Shown here: positions 29,467 to 36,981 of the stretch, piece by piece
How the letters are laid out: each line of letters begins with the position of its first letter
Numbering within the stretch: the first letter of the stretch is position 1
From: Acidobacteria bacterium UBA2994
Lineage (GTDB): Bacteria; Acidobacteriota; Vicinamibacteria; Vicinamibacterales; UBA8438
Reading direction: 5' to 3'
Length of the DNA stretch: 64,000 nt
Assembly (NCBI GenBank): GCA_002346545.1
Contig: DEAA01000021.1
Span: forward strand, 97,490 to 161,489
Position numbers and translations under genes: made by a program
Notes under the pieces: generated by a model
Seen by the model: the letters and a program-made list of their open reading frames with translations, nothing else
Databases searched by the model: none
What the model was told of the DNA's origin: nothing

Positions 29467-30819
29467 TTAGAGATCTGCCAGCGGTGTCAGTGCCTGGAGC
29501 CGCCCGGTGCTGTCTCCCAGCCCGCCGTCGATCCGGACCCCAGCCTTGTCGAGCTGGCTGACAAGCAGATTCGTCATCGGCGTGTCTCGTAGGTACTGTA
29601 GGTGTCGTCCGCCCTTGAGCTGGCCGGCCGAGCCTCCCGCCAGCAGTAGCGGCAGGTCGAAGTGCGAGTGCTTGTTGCTGTCGCTCAGCGACGCGCCGTA
29701 CAGCAGCAACGAGTGGTCGAGCAGGGAGCCGTCCCCATCCGACGTGCTCGCTAGCTCGTCCAGGAAATTCGCGAACAGCGAAACGTGGAATGTGTTGATC
29801 TTCGCCAGTTGGGCCAGTTTCAGCGGGTCGTCCCGATGGTGTGATAGCCCGTGGTGCGAGTCGGGAATGCCCAGTTCTGGATAGGCGCGTCCGTTGAGTT
29901 CACGCCCTAGCATGAAGGTGAACACGCGAGTCAAGTCCACCTGGTAGGCCAGCGACAGCATGTCGAACATCAGCTTGACATGTTCCTGGTATGACTCGGG
30001 GATGCCCACCGGTTTCTCGATGGTTGGGAGCTCCGTCTCGTTCTGCTCTGAGAGCTGGATCCGGCGTTCCACCGAGCGCACCGCATCGAGATACTGTGAC
30101 AGCCGCGCCTGATCCTGAGAGCCGACCTCGCGCTGAAGGCGGGCTAGGTCAGTTGAGATTGCGTCGAGGATGCTACGGTCCCTGCGCGACTCGGCGTGTC
30201 GATGGGCGGCGGAGCCACCCTCGCCGAATAAGCGCTCGAAGACGACTCGTGGATTGTTCTCCATCGGCAATGGCGTCGTCGGGTCCTGCCACGCAATGGT
30301 GTTCATGTAGATACAGCTGTAGCCGTTGTCACAGCTCCCGACCAGGAAGTCCTGTTCGATCGCGAGTTCCAGCGAGCGGAGGGGTGTCGTCTGACCGAGC
30401 TGGTCGGCGGCGAACTGGTCGGCCGTTTTCCCGGCCCGCACGTCAGCGCCCTCCGTTTCTTTCGGGTGCACGCCGTTAAGCCAGGTCGCCGTGGCCCGGG
30501 TGTGCTCGCCGTTGCCGTCCCCTAGGGCTTCAGCCTGTCCTTGGGCGAGTCCGCTGACGACCACCGTGCGGTCGCGGTGTGTGGCGAGCGGGTTCAAGAT
30601 TGACGACAGCTCGAGTGTGCCCGCGTGCTCCGGTGTCCAGGCGTGCATCGCCATGCCGTTCGGCGCATAAACCCACCCGAGCCGACGCACTGGCGCGGCC
30701 GCGCGGCCGGAGAGGCCGGACAGTGCCGGTACCATCGCGTCGAGCATCGGCAGGGCGAGGGTGGCGCCCACGCCGCGGAGCATAGTGCGGCGCGAGAGGG
30801 TTTTCTTCGAGACGATCAT
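29467..30819 (-). CDS. DUF1552 domain protein, Tat-exported
   Basis: 450-aa protein with a twin-arginine-type leader: SRRTMLRGVGATLALPML at residues ~9-26. The remainder is the DUF1552 domain, recognisable from LGWVYAPNGMAMHAWTPEH, the GSCDNGYSCIYMNTIAWQDP segment and ESRRDRSILDAI. Predicted structure is of the alkaline-phosphatase/sulfatase-like superfamily, related to DUF1501 proteins, but no activity is established. The ATG overlaps the TGA of the upstream DUF1592 gene (ATGA, 30816-30819). This two-gene pairing is characteristic of Planctomycetota, Verrucomicrobiota and Acidobacteriota. Export folded through Tat suggests a cofactor or metal is loaded in the cytoplasm. Confidence 0.88.
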   Translation of the reverse strand: MIVSKKTLSRRTMLRGVGATLALPMLDAMVPALSGLSGRAAAPVRRLGWVYAPNGMAMHAWTPEHAGTLELSSILNPLATHRDRTVVVSGLAQGQAEALGDGNGEHTRATATWLNGVHPKETEGADVRAGKTADQFAADQLGQTTPLRSLELAIEQDFLVGSCDNGYSCIYMNTIAWQDPTTPLPMENNPRVVFERLFGEGGSAAHRHAESRRDRSILDAISTDLARLQREVGSQDQARLSQYLDAVRSVERRIQLSEQNETELPTIEKPVGIPESYQEHVKLMFDMLSLAYQVDLTRVFTFMLGRELNGRAYPELGIPDSHHGLSHHRDDPLKLAQLAKINTFHVSLFANFLDELASTSDGDGSLLDHSLLLYGASLSDSNKHSHFDLPLLLAGGSAGQLKGGRHLQYLRDTPMTNLLVSQLDKAGVRIDGGLGDSTGRLQALTPLADL

Positions 30820-33224
30820 GACGCCGTTCTCCTCATGTTGAACGGTGGACTCTTGACGATGCCCAGGACGATGTCCGTGAACCGATAGTTAGCGTCCGAC
30901 GCGTCCCGGACGATCCCGCGCACGGTCGGCGCGTCGTGGTACTCAAGACCGCGGCCTAGGGCGAAGATCATGAGCTTCTCCGTTAGGGTACTCACGAAAC
31001 GTTCAGGATTCGAGACCAACGCGTCTCGGAGGCCCTCGGCCCCCTCGAACTCGGTGCCGTCGGGCAGTGCTCCCGAGGCGTCGATCGGCGCGTTCGCCTC
31101 CGATCGGGCGCGAAAGCGGCCCACCGCGTCGAATTCTTCCAGCGCGAATCCGGGCGGGTCCATCATCCGGTGGCAGCTCGCGCAGACGGGGTTCGCCCGG
31201 TGCCGCTCCATCGCCTCACGCATCGAGAGGGCTGCGCCGCCCGCGGCCGCGCTCTCGAGATCCGGGACGTTCGGCGGCGGGGCCGCCGGGGGAGTGCCGA
31301 GCAGATTCTCGAGTACCCACTTCCCTCGTAGCACCGGTGACGTCCGGTTCGGATAGGAGGTGATCGCCAGCACGCTCGCGTGGCCCAGCAGCCCCCGCCG
31401 TGCTGGAGGTAGCTCTTCGAGCGACACGCGGCGGAAGTGACTGCCGTAAATGTGCGGGATGTCATAGTGGCGGGCCAGCCGCTCGTTGACGAACGTGTAG
31501 TCGGCGGTCAGCAACTCAAGCACACTCCGGTCCTCGCGGAAGACGCTGTCGAGGAACATCTCCGTTTCCCGTTGCATTGCCCGGCGGAGCGCTTCACCGA
31601 CATCCGGAAAGAGATCTTCGTCGGGATAGACCGCCGGGACATTACGCAGGTAGAGCCATTGGCTCGAGAAGTTCGTCACTAGCGACCGGGCGCGCGGGTC
31701 GGCGAGCATACGGTGGGTCTGCCGCTCGAGCTCGTCCGGATCACTGAGGCGTCCCTGGGCGGCTACTTCGAGGAGTTCGTCGTCTGGCAGGCTCGACCAC
31801 AGGAAGAATGACAGGCGAGACGCTAGCTCCAGATCGCTGATCGTGTAGTTGGTCCCGGGCGGAAGGCCGTCCGGATCGCGCTCGGCCCTGAGCACAAACT
31901 CCGGGCTGGCGAGCAGCCAGCGAAGCGCCAGCTCGATCCCGGCGTCGAATCCGTCCGCCGCCCGGCCCTCCTCGAAGAACCGGAGCAGCACCTCCTGGTC
32001 CGCCGCTGTCAGGGGGCGACGATACGCCCGCCGGGCCAGCGTCGACAGAATCTCTCGCGCACAGTCGGTTCGCCGCGCTGCCGTGGCGGACGGCGAGCAG
32101 ACGAAGATCCGCTCCCGACTAGGGGTTTGCGTCGCCGGCGCTGCGTCCCCCGTCTCAAACGGGCCGGTGACGGTTAGTTGCCCCAGATAAGGCTGCTGCC
32201 GGGTATCGACCGCGGTGTAGGGACGGAGATACGGCTGCCGGACACCCTCCGGATATGCCCAGCTGTGCCGGGTGAAGGTCAGCCGGATCTCCCGCGGGCC
32301 GGCGTCCACTGGGAGCGCGAACTCCCAGTCGGCGTCGGCCGTCCGCTGGGTAGCCTGCCACGTACGATATGCGTCGCTGCCTCGCGGCGCGTCGGGCGGC
32401 GTTCCTCCGACCGTGTAGGTTTGGACGGTCTCTCCGTCGAGGCTGATGTCGAGGGTGTGCGGCAGGTCGAAGATCCTGAGTTGCCCGCCGGTACCGCGGG
32501 CCAGAGTGACGTCGAATACATACTCGCCGGCCTGCGGGAACTGGTGCTGGAAGGTGGCGCCGCCTCGGGTGCCGAAGGGCATGCCGTCGACCCAGTCATC
32601 CTGCGACAGGTCGTTGGTGACCCTGAAGGTCTCGGTGGAGGCCGACGGTGCGGGTCGACCCACTGCCAGCCGGCTGATCTTCCTCGCCGCGCGAAGGTAG
32701 CCCTCGAGCAGCGTGGGCGAGACGCCGAGCACGCCGGCAATATTGTCGAACCCGTAGCTGGCGCCGTCGGCTGGCAGCAGCTCGGCTACGTCGACCTCCA
32801 GATCTAGAAGGTCGCGTACGGCGTTGTGATACTCGGTGCGGTTGAGCCGATGAAACGCTTCTGTCCGCCCCGGGTTGGGGCTGGCGACCGCGGCCTCGTC
32901 GAGCGCCGTTTCCAGCCCCTTCGTGAACGCCTCGTAGGTGGACTGGTCTGGTCGGGGCCGACCGATGGGCGGCATAGCGCCGGCGCGCAACTTCCTGACC
33001 ACTTTTTCCCACACGTTGGGCGCGACGGTGACGTCGTCCACATCAATGGTGTCCAGCGCCAGATCCGCAGTCAGCGTGCGCTGGTTATGGCACGTAACGC
33101 AGTACTGATCCAGGAGCGTGCGCCGGGGCGACGCTGACTGGGCCTCGACAGTACGCGTGTGGAGGGCCAGAGCGCAGAGCATTCCGACGATCGTGACGAG
33201 CGGGCGGCCGTGTCGCCAGTTCAT
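30816..33224 (-). CDS. Planctomycete-type cytochrome c / DUF1587-DUF1592-DUF1588-DUF1585 protein, secreted
   Basis: 802-aa exported protein. The signal ends around TRTVEAQ; then a heme-type motif CVTCH at about residue 42-46 (planctomycete-type cytochrome C domain). A DUF1587 region is near 108-175 (EAFHRLNRTEYHNAVRDLLD). A carbohydrate-binding-like middle domain lies at ~190-350. DUF1595 and DUF1592 occupy ~370-560 (SRLSFFLWSSLPDDELLEVA). DUF1588 is around 610-705 (RRGLLGHASVLAITSYPNRT; CASCHRMMDPPGFALEEFDA, which carries a second heme-like CxxCH). DUF1585 is at the end (SDANYRFTDIVLGIVKSPPF). Two CxxCH motifs imply covalent heme in the periplasm. Translationally coupled to the DUF1552 gene; the joint function is uncharacterised. 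Confidence 0.9.
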   Translation of the reverse strand: MNWRHGRPLVTIVGMLCALALHTRTVEAQSASPRRTLLDQYCVTCHNQRTLTADLALDTIDVDDVTVAPNVWEKVVRKLRAGAMPPIGRPRPDQSTYEAFTKGLETALDEAAVASPNPGRTEAFHRLNRTEYHNAVRDLLDLEVDVAELLPADGASYGFDNIAGVLGVSPTLLEGYLRAARKISRLAVGRPAPSASTETFRVTNDLSQDDWVDGMPFGTRGGATFQHQFPQAGEYVFDVTLARGTGGQLRIFDLPHTLDISLDGETVQTYTVGGTPPDAPRGSDAYRTWQATQRTADADWEFALPVDAGPREIRLTFTRHSWAYPEGVRQPYLRPYTAVDTRQQPYLGQLTVTGPFETGDAAPATQTPSRERIFVCSPSATAARRTDCAREILSTLARRAYRRPLTAADQEVLLRFFEEGRAADGFDAGIELALRWLLASPEFVLRAERDPDGLPPGTNYTISDLELASRLSFFLWSSLPDDELLEVAAQGRLSDPDELERQTHRMLADPRARSLVTNFSSQWLYLRNVPAVYPDEDLFPDVGEALRRAMQRETEMFLDSVFREDRSVLELLTADYTFVNERLARHYDIPHIYGSHFRRVSLEELPPARRGLLGHASVLAITSYPNRTSPVLRGKWVLENLLGTPPAAPPPNVPDLESAAAGGAALSMREAMERHRANPVCASCHRMMDPPGFALEEFDAVGRFRARSEANAPIDASGALPDGTEFEGAEGLRDALVSNPERFVSTLTEKLMIFALGRGLEYHDAPTVRGIVRDASDANYRFTDIVLGIVKSPPFNMRRTAS

Positions 33225-33341
33225 GAACGCCTTAATTCTATGTCTCAGGCCTACTCTACGGCGCCGTTCTCTTTGCCTGCCGGCGTCGTTGGGGGCTATC
33301 GCGAGAGTGGTGCCCCTTTTTTTTTGGATTCCGGCAACCCC

Positions 33342-33347
33342 TATAAT
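33342..33347 (+). promoter_or_regulatory. -10 TATAAT for pxpA, leaderless spacing
   Basis: Consensus TATAAT, eight bases before the GTG start at 33356, preceded by a run of nine T (33317-33325). No SD in the eight bases (CCAAGACA). The 131-nt divergent gap otherwise shows nothing. Confidence 0.5.
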
Positions 33348-33355
33348 CCAAGACA

Positions 33356-34123
33356 GTGCGACGCATCGATCTGAACGCTGACGTCGGCGAGTCGTTCGGC
33401 GCCTATACGCTTGGCCACGACGACGCGGTCATGCGTCACATCACCTCCGCCAACGTGGCCTGCGGTTTCCACGCCGGTGACCCGTCGGTGATGCGCGATA
33501 CCGTCCGGCTGGCGGTAGCTGCCGGTGTTGGCATCGGCGCCCACCCGGGTTTCCCTGATCTCAACGGCTTTGGCCGGCGCAATATGGAGATGTCCGAGCG
33601 CCAGATTGAGAACCTGGTGGCCTATCAAATCAGCGCCCTGGCGGGGGTGGCCGCGGCCGAGGAAGCGCGGCTGCACCACGTCAAGCCACACGGGGCGCTC
33701 TACAACATGGCGGCGAAGGATCGGCGGCTGGCCGACGCGATCGCGCGCGCGGTGGTCGGTATCGACGCCACGCTGGTACTCTTCGGCATGGCCGGTTCGG
33801 CGTTGCTCGAGGCGGCGGAGTCGGTTGGCCTCCGGACCGCCTCGGAAGTGTTCGCCGACCGCGCCTACCAGGCCGATGGCGCGCTGGTGCCGCGGGGGCA
33901 GCCGGGCGCCGTCATCGACGACCCGAAGTTGATGGTGGAACAGGCGGTTCGTCTGGCCCAGGACGGCACAGTGATGGCGCAGACCGGCGAGATTCTTGAG
34001 TTGCGGAGCGACACGCTTTGTCTCCACGGTGACACGCCTGGCGCCGCCGAGCTGGCGGCGCGTCTCCGCAGCAGGCTGGAAGCGGCTGGTGTCGGGGTGC
34101 TGCGAGTCGGAATGGGAGCGTGA
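33356..34123 (+). CDS. pxpA: 5-oxoprolinase subunit A (LamB/YcsF family)
   Basis: 255-aa LamB/YcsF protein. Hallmarks: RRIDLNADVGESFGAYTLG at the N-terminus, NVACGFHAGDPSVMRDTV (about 32-49), GAHPGFPDLNGFGRR, HHVKPHGALYNMAA and EVFADRAYQADGALVPRGQ (about 161-179). Length is normal. PxpA works with PxpB and PxpC to open 5-oxoproline (pyroglutamate) to glutamate with ATP. The neighbours here are apaG and aat, not pxpB or pxpC, so it is detached from its usual operon. The start is GTG, eight bases after a TATAAT. Confidence 0.93.
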   Translation: MRRIDLNADVGESFGAYTLGHDDAVMRHITSANVACGFHAGDPSVMRDTVRLAVAAGVGIGAHPGFPDLNGFGRRNMEMSERQIENLVAYQISALAGVAAAEEARLHHVKPHGALYNMAAKDRRLADAIARAVVGIDATLVLFGMAGSALLEAAESVGLRTASEVFADRAYQADGALVPRGQPGAVIDDPKLMVEQAVRLAQDGTVMAQTGEILELRSDTLCLHGDTPGAAELAARLRSRLEAAGVGVLRVGMGA

Positions 34124-34140
34124 CGGTGGCTGTTGCGCGT

Positions 34141-34539
34141 TTAGTGCACCGTGTGTGGCTCGGTCAGGGCGAACTCGGCGATCGTGGCATCGAAATGGGT
34201 GCCGTCTTTCAGCACTATTTGATAGGTGCCGCGCATCGAGCCAAACGGCGTCGACAAGTGACTGCCTGAGGAGTACTCGAACGCCTGGCCCGGTTCCAGC
34301 GTTGGTTGGTGGCCCACCACACCCAGTCCCTTGACCTCTTCGATTTCGTTCGACTCGTTGGTGATGATCCAGTGGCGGCTCACCAGCTGGACCGTTTCCG
34401 AGCCTTCGTTCGCGATCCGAACGGTGTAGGTGAAGAACCAGCGAGGAGGTTCGGTTTGGGCATGGGAGAACCGAGAGGTCACGTTCACGCGCACGCCGTT
34501 GGTGCACGCTTCCGAGGTGTGGACGCCGCTCGCTCGCAT
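34141..34539 (-). CDS. apaG: ApaG domain protein (Co2+/Mg2+ efflux protein ApaG)
   Basis: 132-aa single-domain fibronectin-III-like protein. Family features: VRVNVTSRFSHAQTEPPRWF at the N-terminus, FTYTVRIANEG, VQLVSRHWIITN, VVGHQPTLEPGQAFEYSSG and STPFGSMRGTYQIV near the C-terminus. Length matches the ~125-aa family norm. Linked genetically to diadenosine-tetraphosphate and divalent-cation phenotypes in enterobacteria; the molecular role is not settled. Divergent from aat; the gap contains TATATAGT (34609-34616), which could be an aat promoter. Confidence 0.92.
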   Translation of the reverse strand: MRASGVHTSEACTNGVRVNVTSRFSHAQTEPPRWFFTYTVRIANEGSETVQLVSRHWIITNESNEIEEVKGLGVVGHQPTLEPGQAFEYSSGSHLSTPFGSMRGTYQIVLKDGTHFDATIAEFALTEPHTVH

Positions 34540-34667
34540 AGTGTGTCGCTGCTCCAGACAGACGGTTGTTTCGGTATGCCGGGAAGGCGTGCCTAACCGT
34601 TACACCTCTATATAGTAGCCAGGAACCGGATGTCGCGTCGGCGTCGTCCCGCCCGCGCACCTGACCT

Positions 34668-35291
34668 GTGGTGATGATCCCGATCGACACGCTGCTCGGC
34701 GGCTACCGCACCGGTTATTTCCCGATGGCGGTGCATGGCGGTATCAAGTGGTTCTCGCCGGGCTTGCGCGGCGTGATTCCGCTGGACACGTTCCGCGTGT
34801 CGCGTCGTCTGGCCCGTCTCATTCGGCAGGGCCGGTTCGAGACCTCCGTGAACCGGTCGTTCCGGGAGGTGATCACCGCGTGCGCCACGCGTCCCGATCC
34901 CAGCGGCAACTGGATCGATCAGGAGATCCTGGACAGCTACTGCGCCTTGCACGAGGCCGGACACGCCCACTCGGTCGAAGTCTGGGAGGAGGGTCGGCTT
35001 GCCGGCGGGCTGTATGGCGTGAGTCTGAGCGGTGCCTTCTTCGGTGAGTCGATGTTCCACGTCGTGCGGGATGCGTCGAAGGTGGCGCTTCACGTGCTGG
35101 TCGTGCGGTTGCGCGAGCGTGGCTACCAACTGCTGGATGTCCAGTGGGCCACCCCGCACCTGGAGCAGTTCGGCGCGGTGGAGATCGATCGCCTGGAGTA
35201 TCTGGTCAAGCTCGGGGAGAGCATGCAGGTCCGCTGTACGTTCGCGGACCTGCCAGAATCGGTGGGCGCCGACCTTCAGGGCGCGACGTAG
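34668..35291 (+). CDS. aat: Leucyl/phenylalanyl-tRNA--protein transferase
   Basis: About 207-aa aminoacyl-tRNA transferase that adds Leu or Phe to proteins bearing N-terminal Arg or Lys, targeting them to ClpAP (N-degron pathway). Motifs: GGYRTGYFPMAV (about 10-21), a WFSPGLRGVIPLD segment (family W-x-P-R-G-I-I-P-L), ACATRPDPSGNWIDQEILDS, HAHSVEVWEEGRLAGGLYGV (near 99-118) and GAFFGESMFHVVRDASKVAL. The start is taken as GTG 34668; ATG at 34674 gives a protein two residues shorter. No SD is evident. The 3' end overlaps the convergent M28 gene by 16 nt. Confidence 0.94.
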   Translation: MVMIPIDTLLGGYRTGYFPMAVHGGIKWFSPGLRGVIPLDTFRVSRRLARLIRQGRFETSVNRSFREVITACATRPDPSGNWIDQEILDSYCALHEAGHAHSVEVWEEGRLAGGLYGVSLSGAFFGESMFHVVRDASKVALHVLVVRLRERGYQLLDVQWATPHLEQFGAVEIDRLEYLVKLGESMQVRCTFADLPESVGADLQGAT

Positions 35292-36898
35292 GCAGGTCGG
35301 TTGCCGGCCTGCGCTAAGTCCCAGCTTAGCTGGTGCACGAAGCGCACGATCCGCGTCATTTTTTCGTAGTTTAGTGTGTCGGGACGGTCGCGGTCGGTGT
35401 GATAGTCGGGGTGCAGACCGGTGTGCACGAACAACGCCGGCACCCGCCGATACAGGAAGGGCCACTGGTCGCTGCGCTGTAGCAAGTTGGAGCGGTTGTT
35501 GTCGTAGCGGAACTTCAGGTCGAGGTCGATATCGCGATTCGCTCGTTCGCTTGCCGTCCTAAGGTCGGGCGACCGGCTATAGCCGAGAAGGTTCACCGCG
35601 TTGCGGTTCGAGTAGGCTGTCTGCTGCCGCAGGCCTGTGAAGCGGGGGCCTGCCTCCGGGGGCACTTCTTCATTGCGCCCGATCATGTCCATATTGAGTA
35701 CCGCCACGGTTTGTCGTAGCGGGTGGAGCGGGTCTTCGGTGTAGGCCCAGGCGCCAAGCAGCCCCTGTTCTTCGGAGTTCCAGGCGGCGAACAGGATCGA
35801 TCGGTCGGGTCTGGCGCCGGCCTGCGCGGCGAGCGCGTACGCCTCGGCGATCTCAATCAGCGCGGCCACGCCCGAGGCGTCGTCGTCGGCGCCGCGGAAG
35901 ATCCGTCCGTTGACCTCACCTTCGTGATCGAGATGTGCGCTCAGAATGATCCACTCGCCGCGGAGCATCGGGTCGGCACCTTCGATGAGGCCGACTACGC
36001 TGCGGTTCGGGATGCGGTTCCGGCTGACCGTGGTTGTGACCTCTATCTCGGGACCCGCGAGAGCGATCGGCATGACGCCGGCAGGGTGCTCGGCCGTCCG
36101 CGAGAGGTCCTCGAACGTTTCCCCGTCGGTCATCAAGGCCGCGGCGACCTCGGTCGAGATTTGCAGCACCGGGATCTCGATCTGGTCTAGCCAAATCGCG
36201 AGGGAATAGCGAGGGACCCGCGGGGGGAAGGTGGGCCACACTTGCGTCATGGACCGATTGAAGATCCGCTGGCCGGCGTGGTTGTGGACGTCTGGCGCTA
36301 CCAGCACTGCCACTGCTCCGCGACGCTGGGCGGCCAGCACCTTCCGTACCACTCGCGTCTCTTCCGAACGGCGACGGCCTTCGAAGCGGCTCTCGGCGTC
36401 GAACTCCCCCGGCTCGTGGTCTAGGATGAGCGCCACCTTGCCGGCCAGGTCGGTCGACCTGTAGTCGTTGTGCCCGAGCTCGGGGGCTTCGATGCCGAAT
36501 CCCACGAAGACCACCGGGCCGCCAGCCGACGCGGTCCCGCTCGATGGGTCCGGGTAGAAGTCTCGGCCCAACCGATACTGATCTTCCCCGCCGATCACCG
36601 TCAGCTGGTTATTCTCACCGAGCGCGGCGGTCATGAGGTCGAAGCGGTGAAAGTAGGTGCCGTCGGCGCCCGCCGGCAGCAGGCGCTGCCGCTGGAACCT
36701 GGCCGCGATGAACTCGACCGCCCGGCGATTCCCGTCGGTGTCGGTGAGCCGCCCGGTTAACCGTTCGCTGGCGAGGAAACGCACGTCGCCTTCCAGATCC
36801 TGTCGGCGGATCGAATCGCCGCCCGGTGCGGACGCGTCCTGGGCGTTGAGGACCGTCAGCGCCACTACCACGGTGAGAAGGCCTGCCCACAGGCGCAT
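35276..36898 (-). CDS. Secreted M28-family metallopeptidase with PA domain
   Basis: 540-aa exported zinc peptidase. The signal peptide opens MRLWAGLLTVVVALTVL. A protease-associated insert occurs at ~115-250 (DYRSTDLAGKVALILDHEPG). The M28 core carries zinc ligands: LSAHLDHEG (His) near 312-320, GADDDASGVAALIEIAEAY (Asp) at 329-347, and AAWNSEEQGLLGAWAY (Glu-Glu) at 364-379. NMDMIGRNEEVP follows near 398, and FVHTGLHPDYHTDRDRPDTL supplies the last His near 500. All expected ligands are present. Six nt separate a minus-strand TAGAAT from the ATG, with no SD. The 3' end overlaps aat by 16 nt. Confidence 0.92.
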   Translation of the reverse strand: MRLWAGLLTVVVALTVLNAQDASAPGGDSIRRQDLEGDVRFLASERLTGRLTDTDGNRRAVEFIAARFQRQRLLPAGADGTYFHRFDLMTAALGENNQLTVIGGEDQYRLGRDFYPDPSSGTASAGGPVVFVGFGIEAPELGHNDYRSTDLAGKVALILDHEPGEFDAESRFEGRRRSEETRVVRKVLAAQRRGAVAVLVAPDVHNHAGQRIFNRSMTQVWPTFPPRVPRYSLAIWLDQIEIPVLQISTEVAAALMTDGETFEDLSRTAEHPAGVMPIALAGPEIEVTTTVSRNRIPNRSVVGLIEGADPMLRGEWIILSAHLDHEGEVNGRIFRGADDDASGVAALIEIAEAYALAAQAGARPDRSILFAAWNSEEQGLLGAWAYTEDPLHPLRQTVAVLNMDMIGRNEEVPPEAGPRFTGLRQQTAYSNRNAVNLLGYSRSPDLRTASERANRDIDLDLKFRYDNNRSNLLQRSDQWPFLYRRVPALFVHTGLHPDYHTDRDRPDTLNYEKMTRIVRFVHQLSWDLAQAGNRPAYVAP

Positions 36899-36904
36899 GG
36901 CGCC

Positions 36905-36910
36905 ATTCTA
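36905..36910 (-). promoter_or_regulatory. Candidate -10 TAGAAT for the M28 peptidase gene, leaderless spacing
   Basis: Minus-strand TAGAAT, then GGCGCC, then the ATG at 36898. There is no SD. In the divergent direction TAGGAT (36943-36948) is a -10 candidate for the amidase gene. Confidence 0.4.
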
Positions 36911-36942
36911 CCTGTCCACGTCCGGTGGGAAGGGCGGTGCAG

Positions 36943-36975
36943 TAGGATGGCTCCACGGTTCGAAGAAGAGAGGAG
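36943..36975 (+). promoter_or_regulatory. -10 candidate and SD of the amidase gene
   Basis: TAGGAT at 36943-36948 is followed by a leader containing AGAGGAG (36969-36975), six nt before the ATG at 36982. This leadered start contrasts with the leaderless-looking divergent M28 gene. Confidence 0.4.
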
Positions 36976-36981
36976 CACCCG

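Noticed and set aside
33341..34690. Long minus-strand open frame opposite pxpA and apaG
   Set aside because: It is antisense to conserved pxpA and lacks domains; a GC-rich shadow frame.
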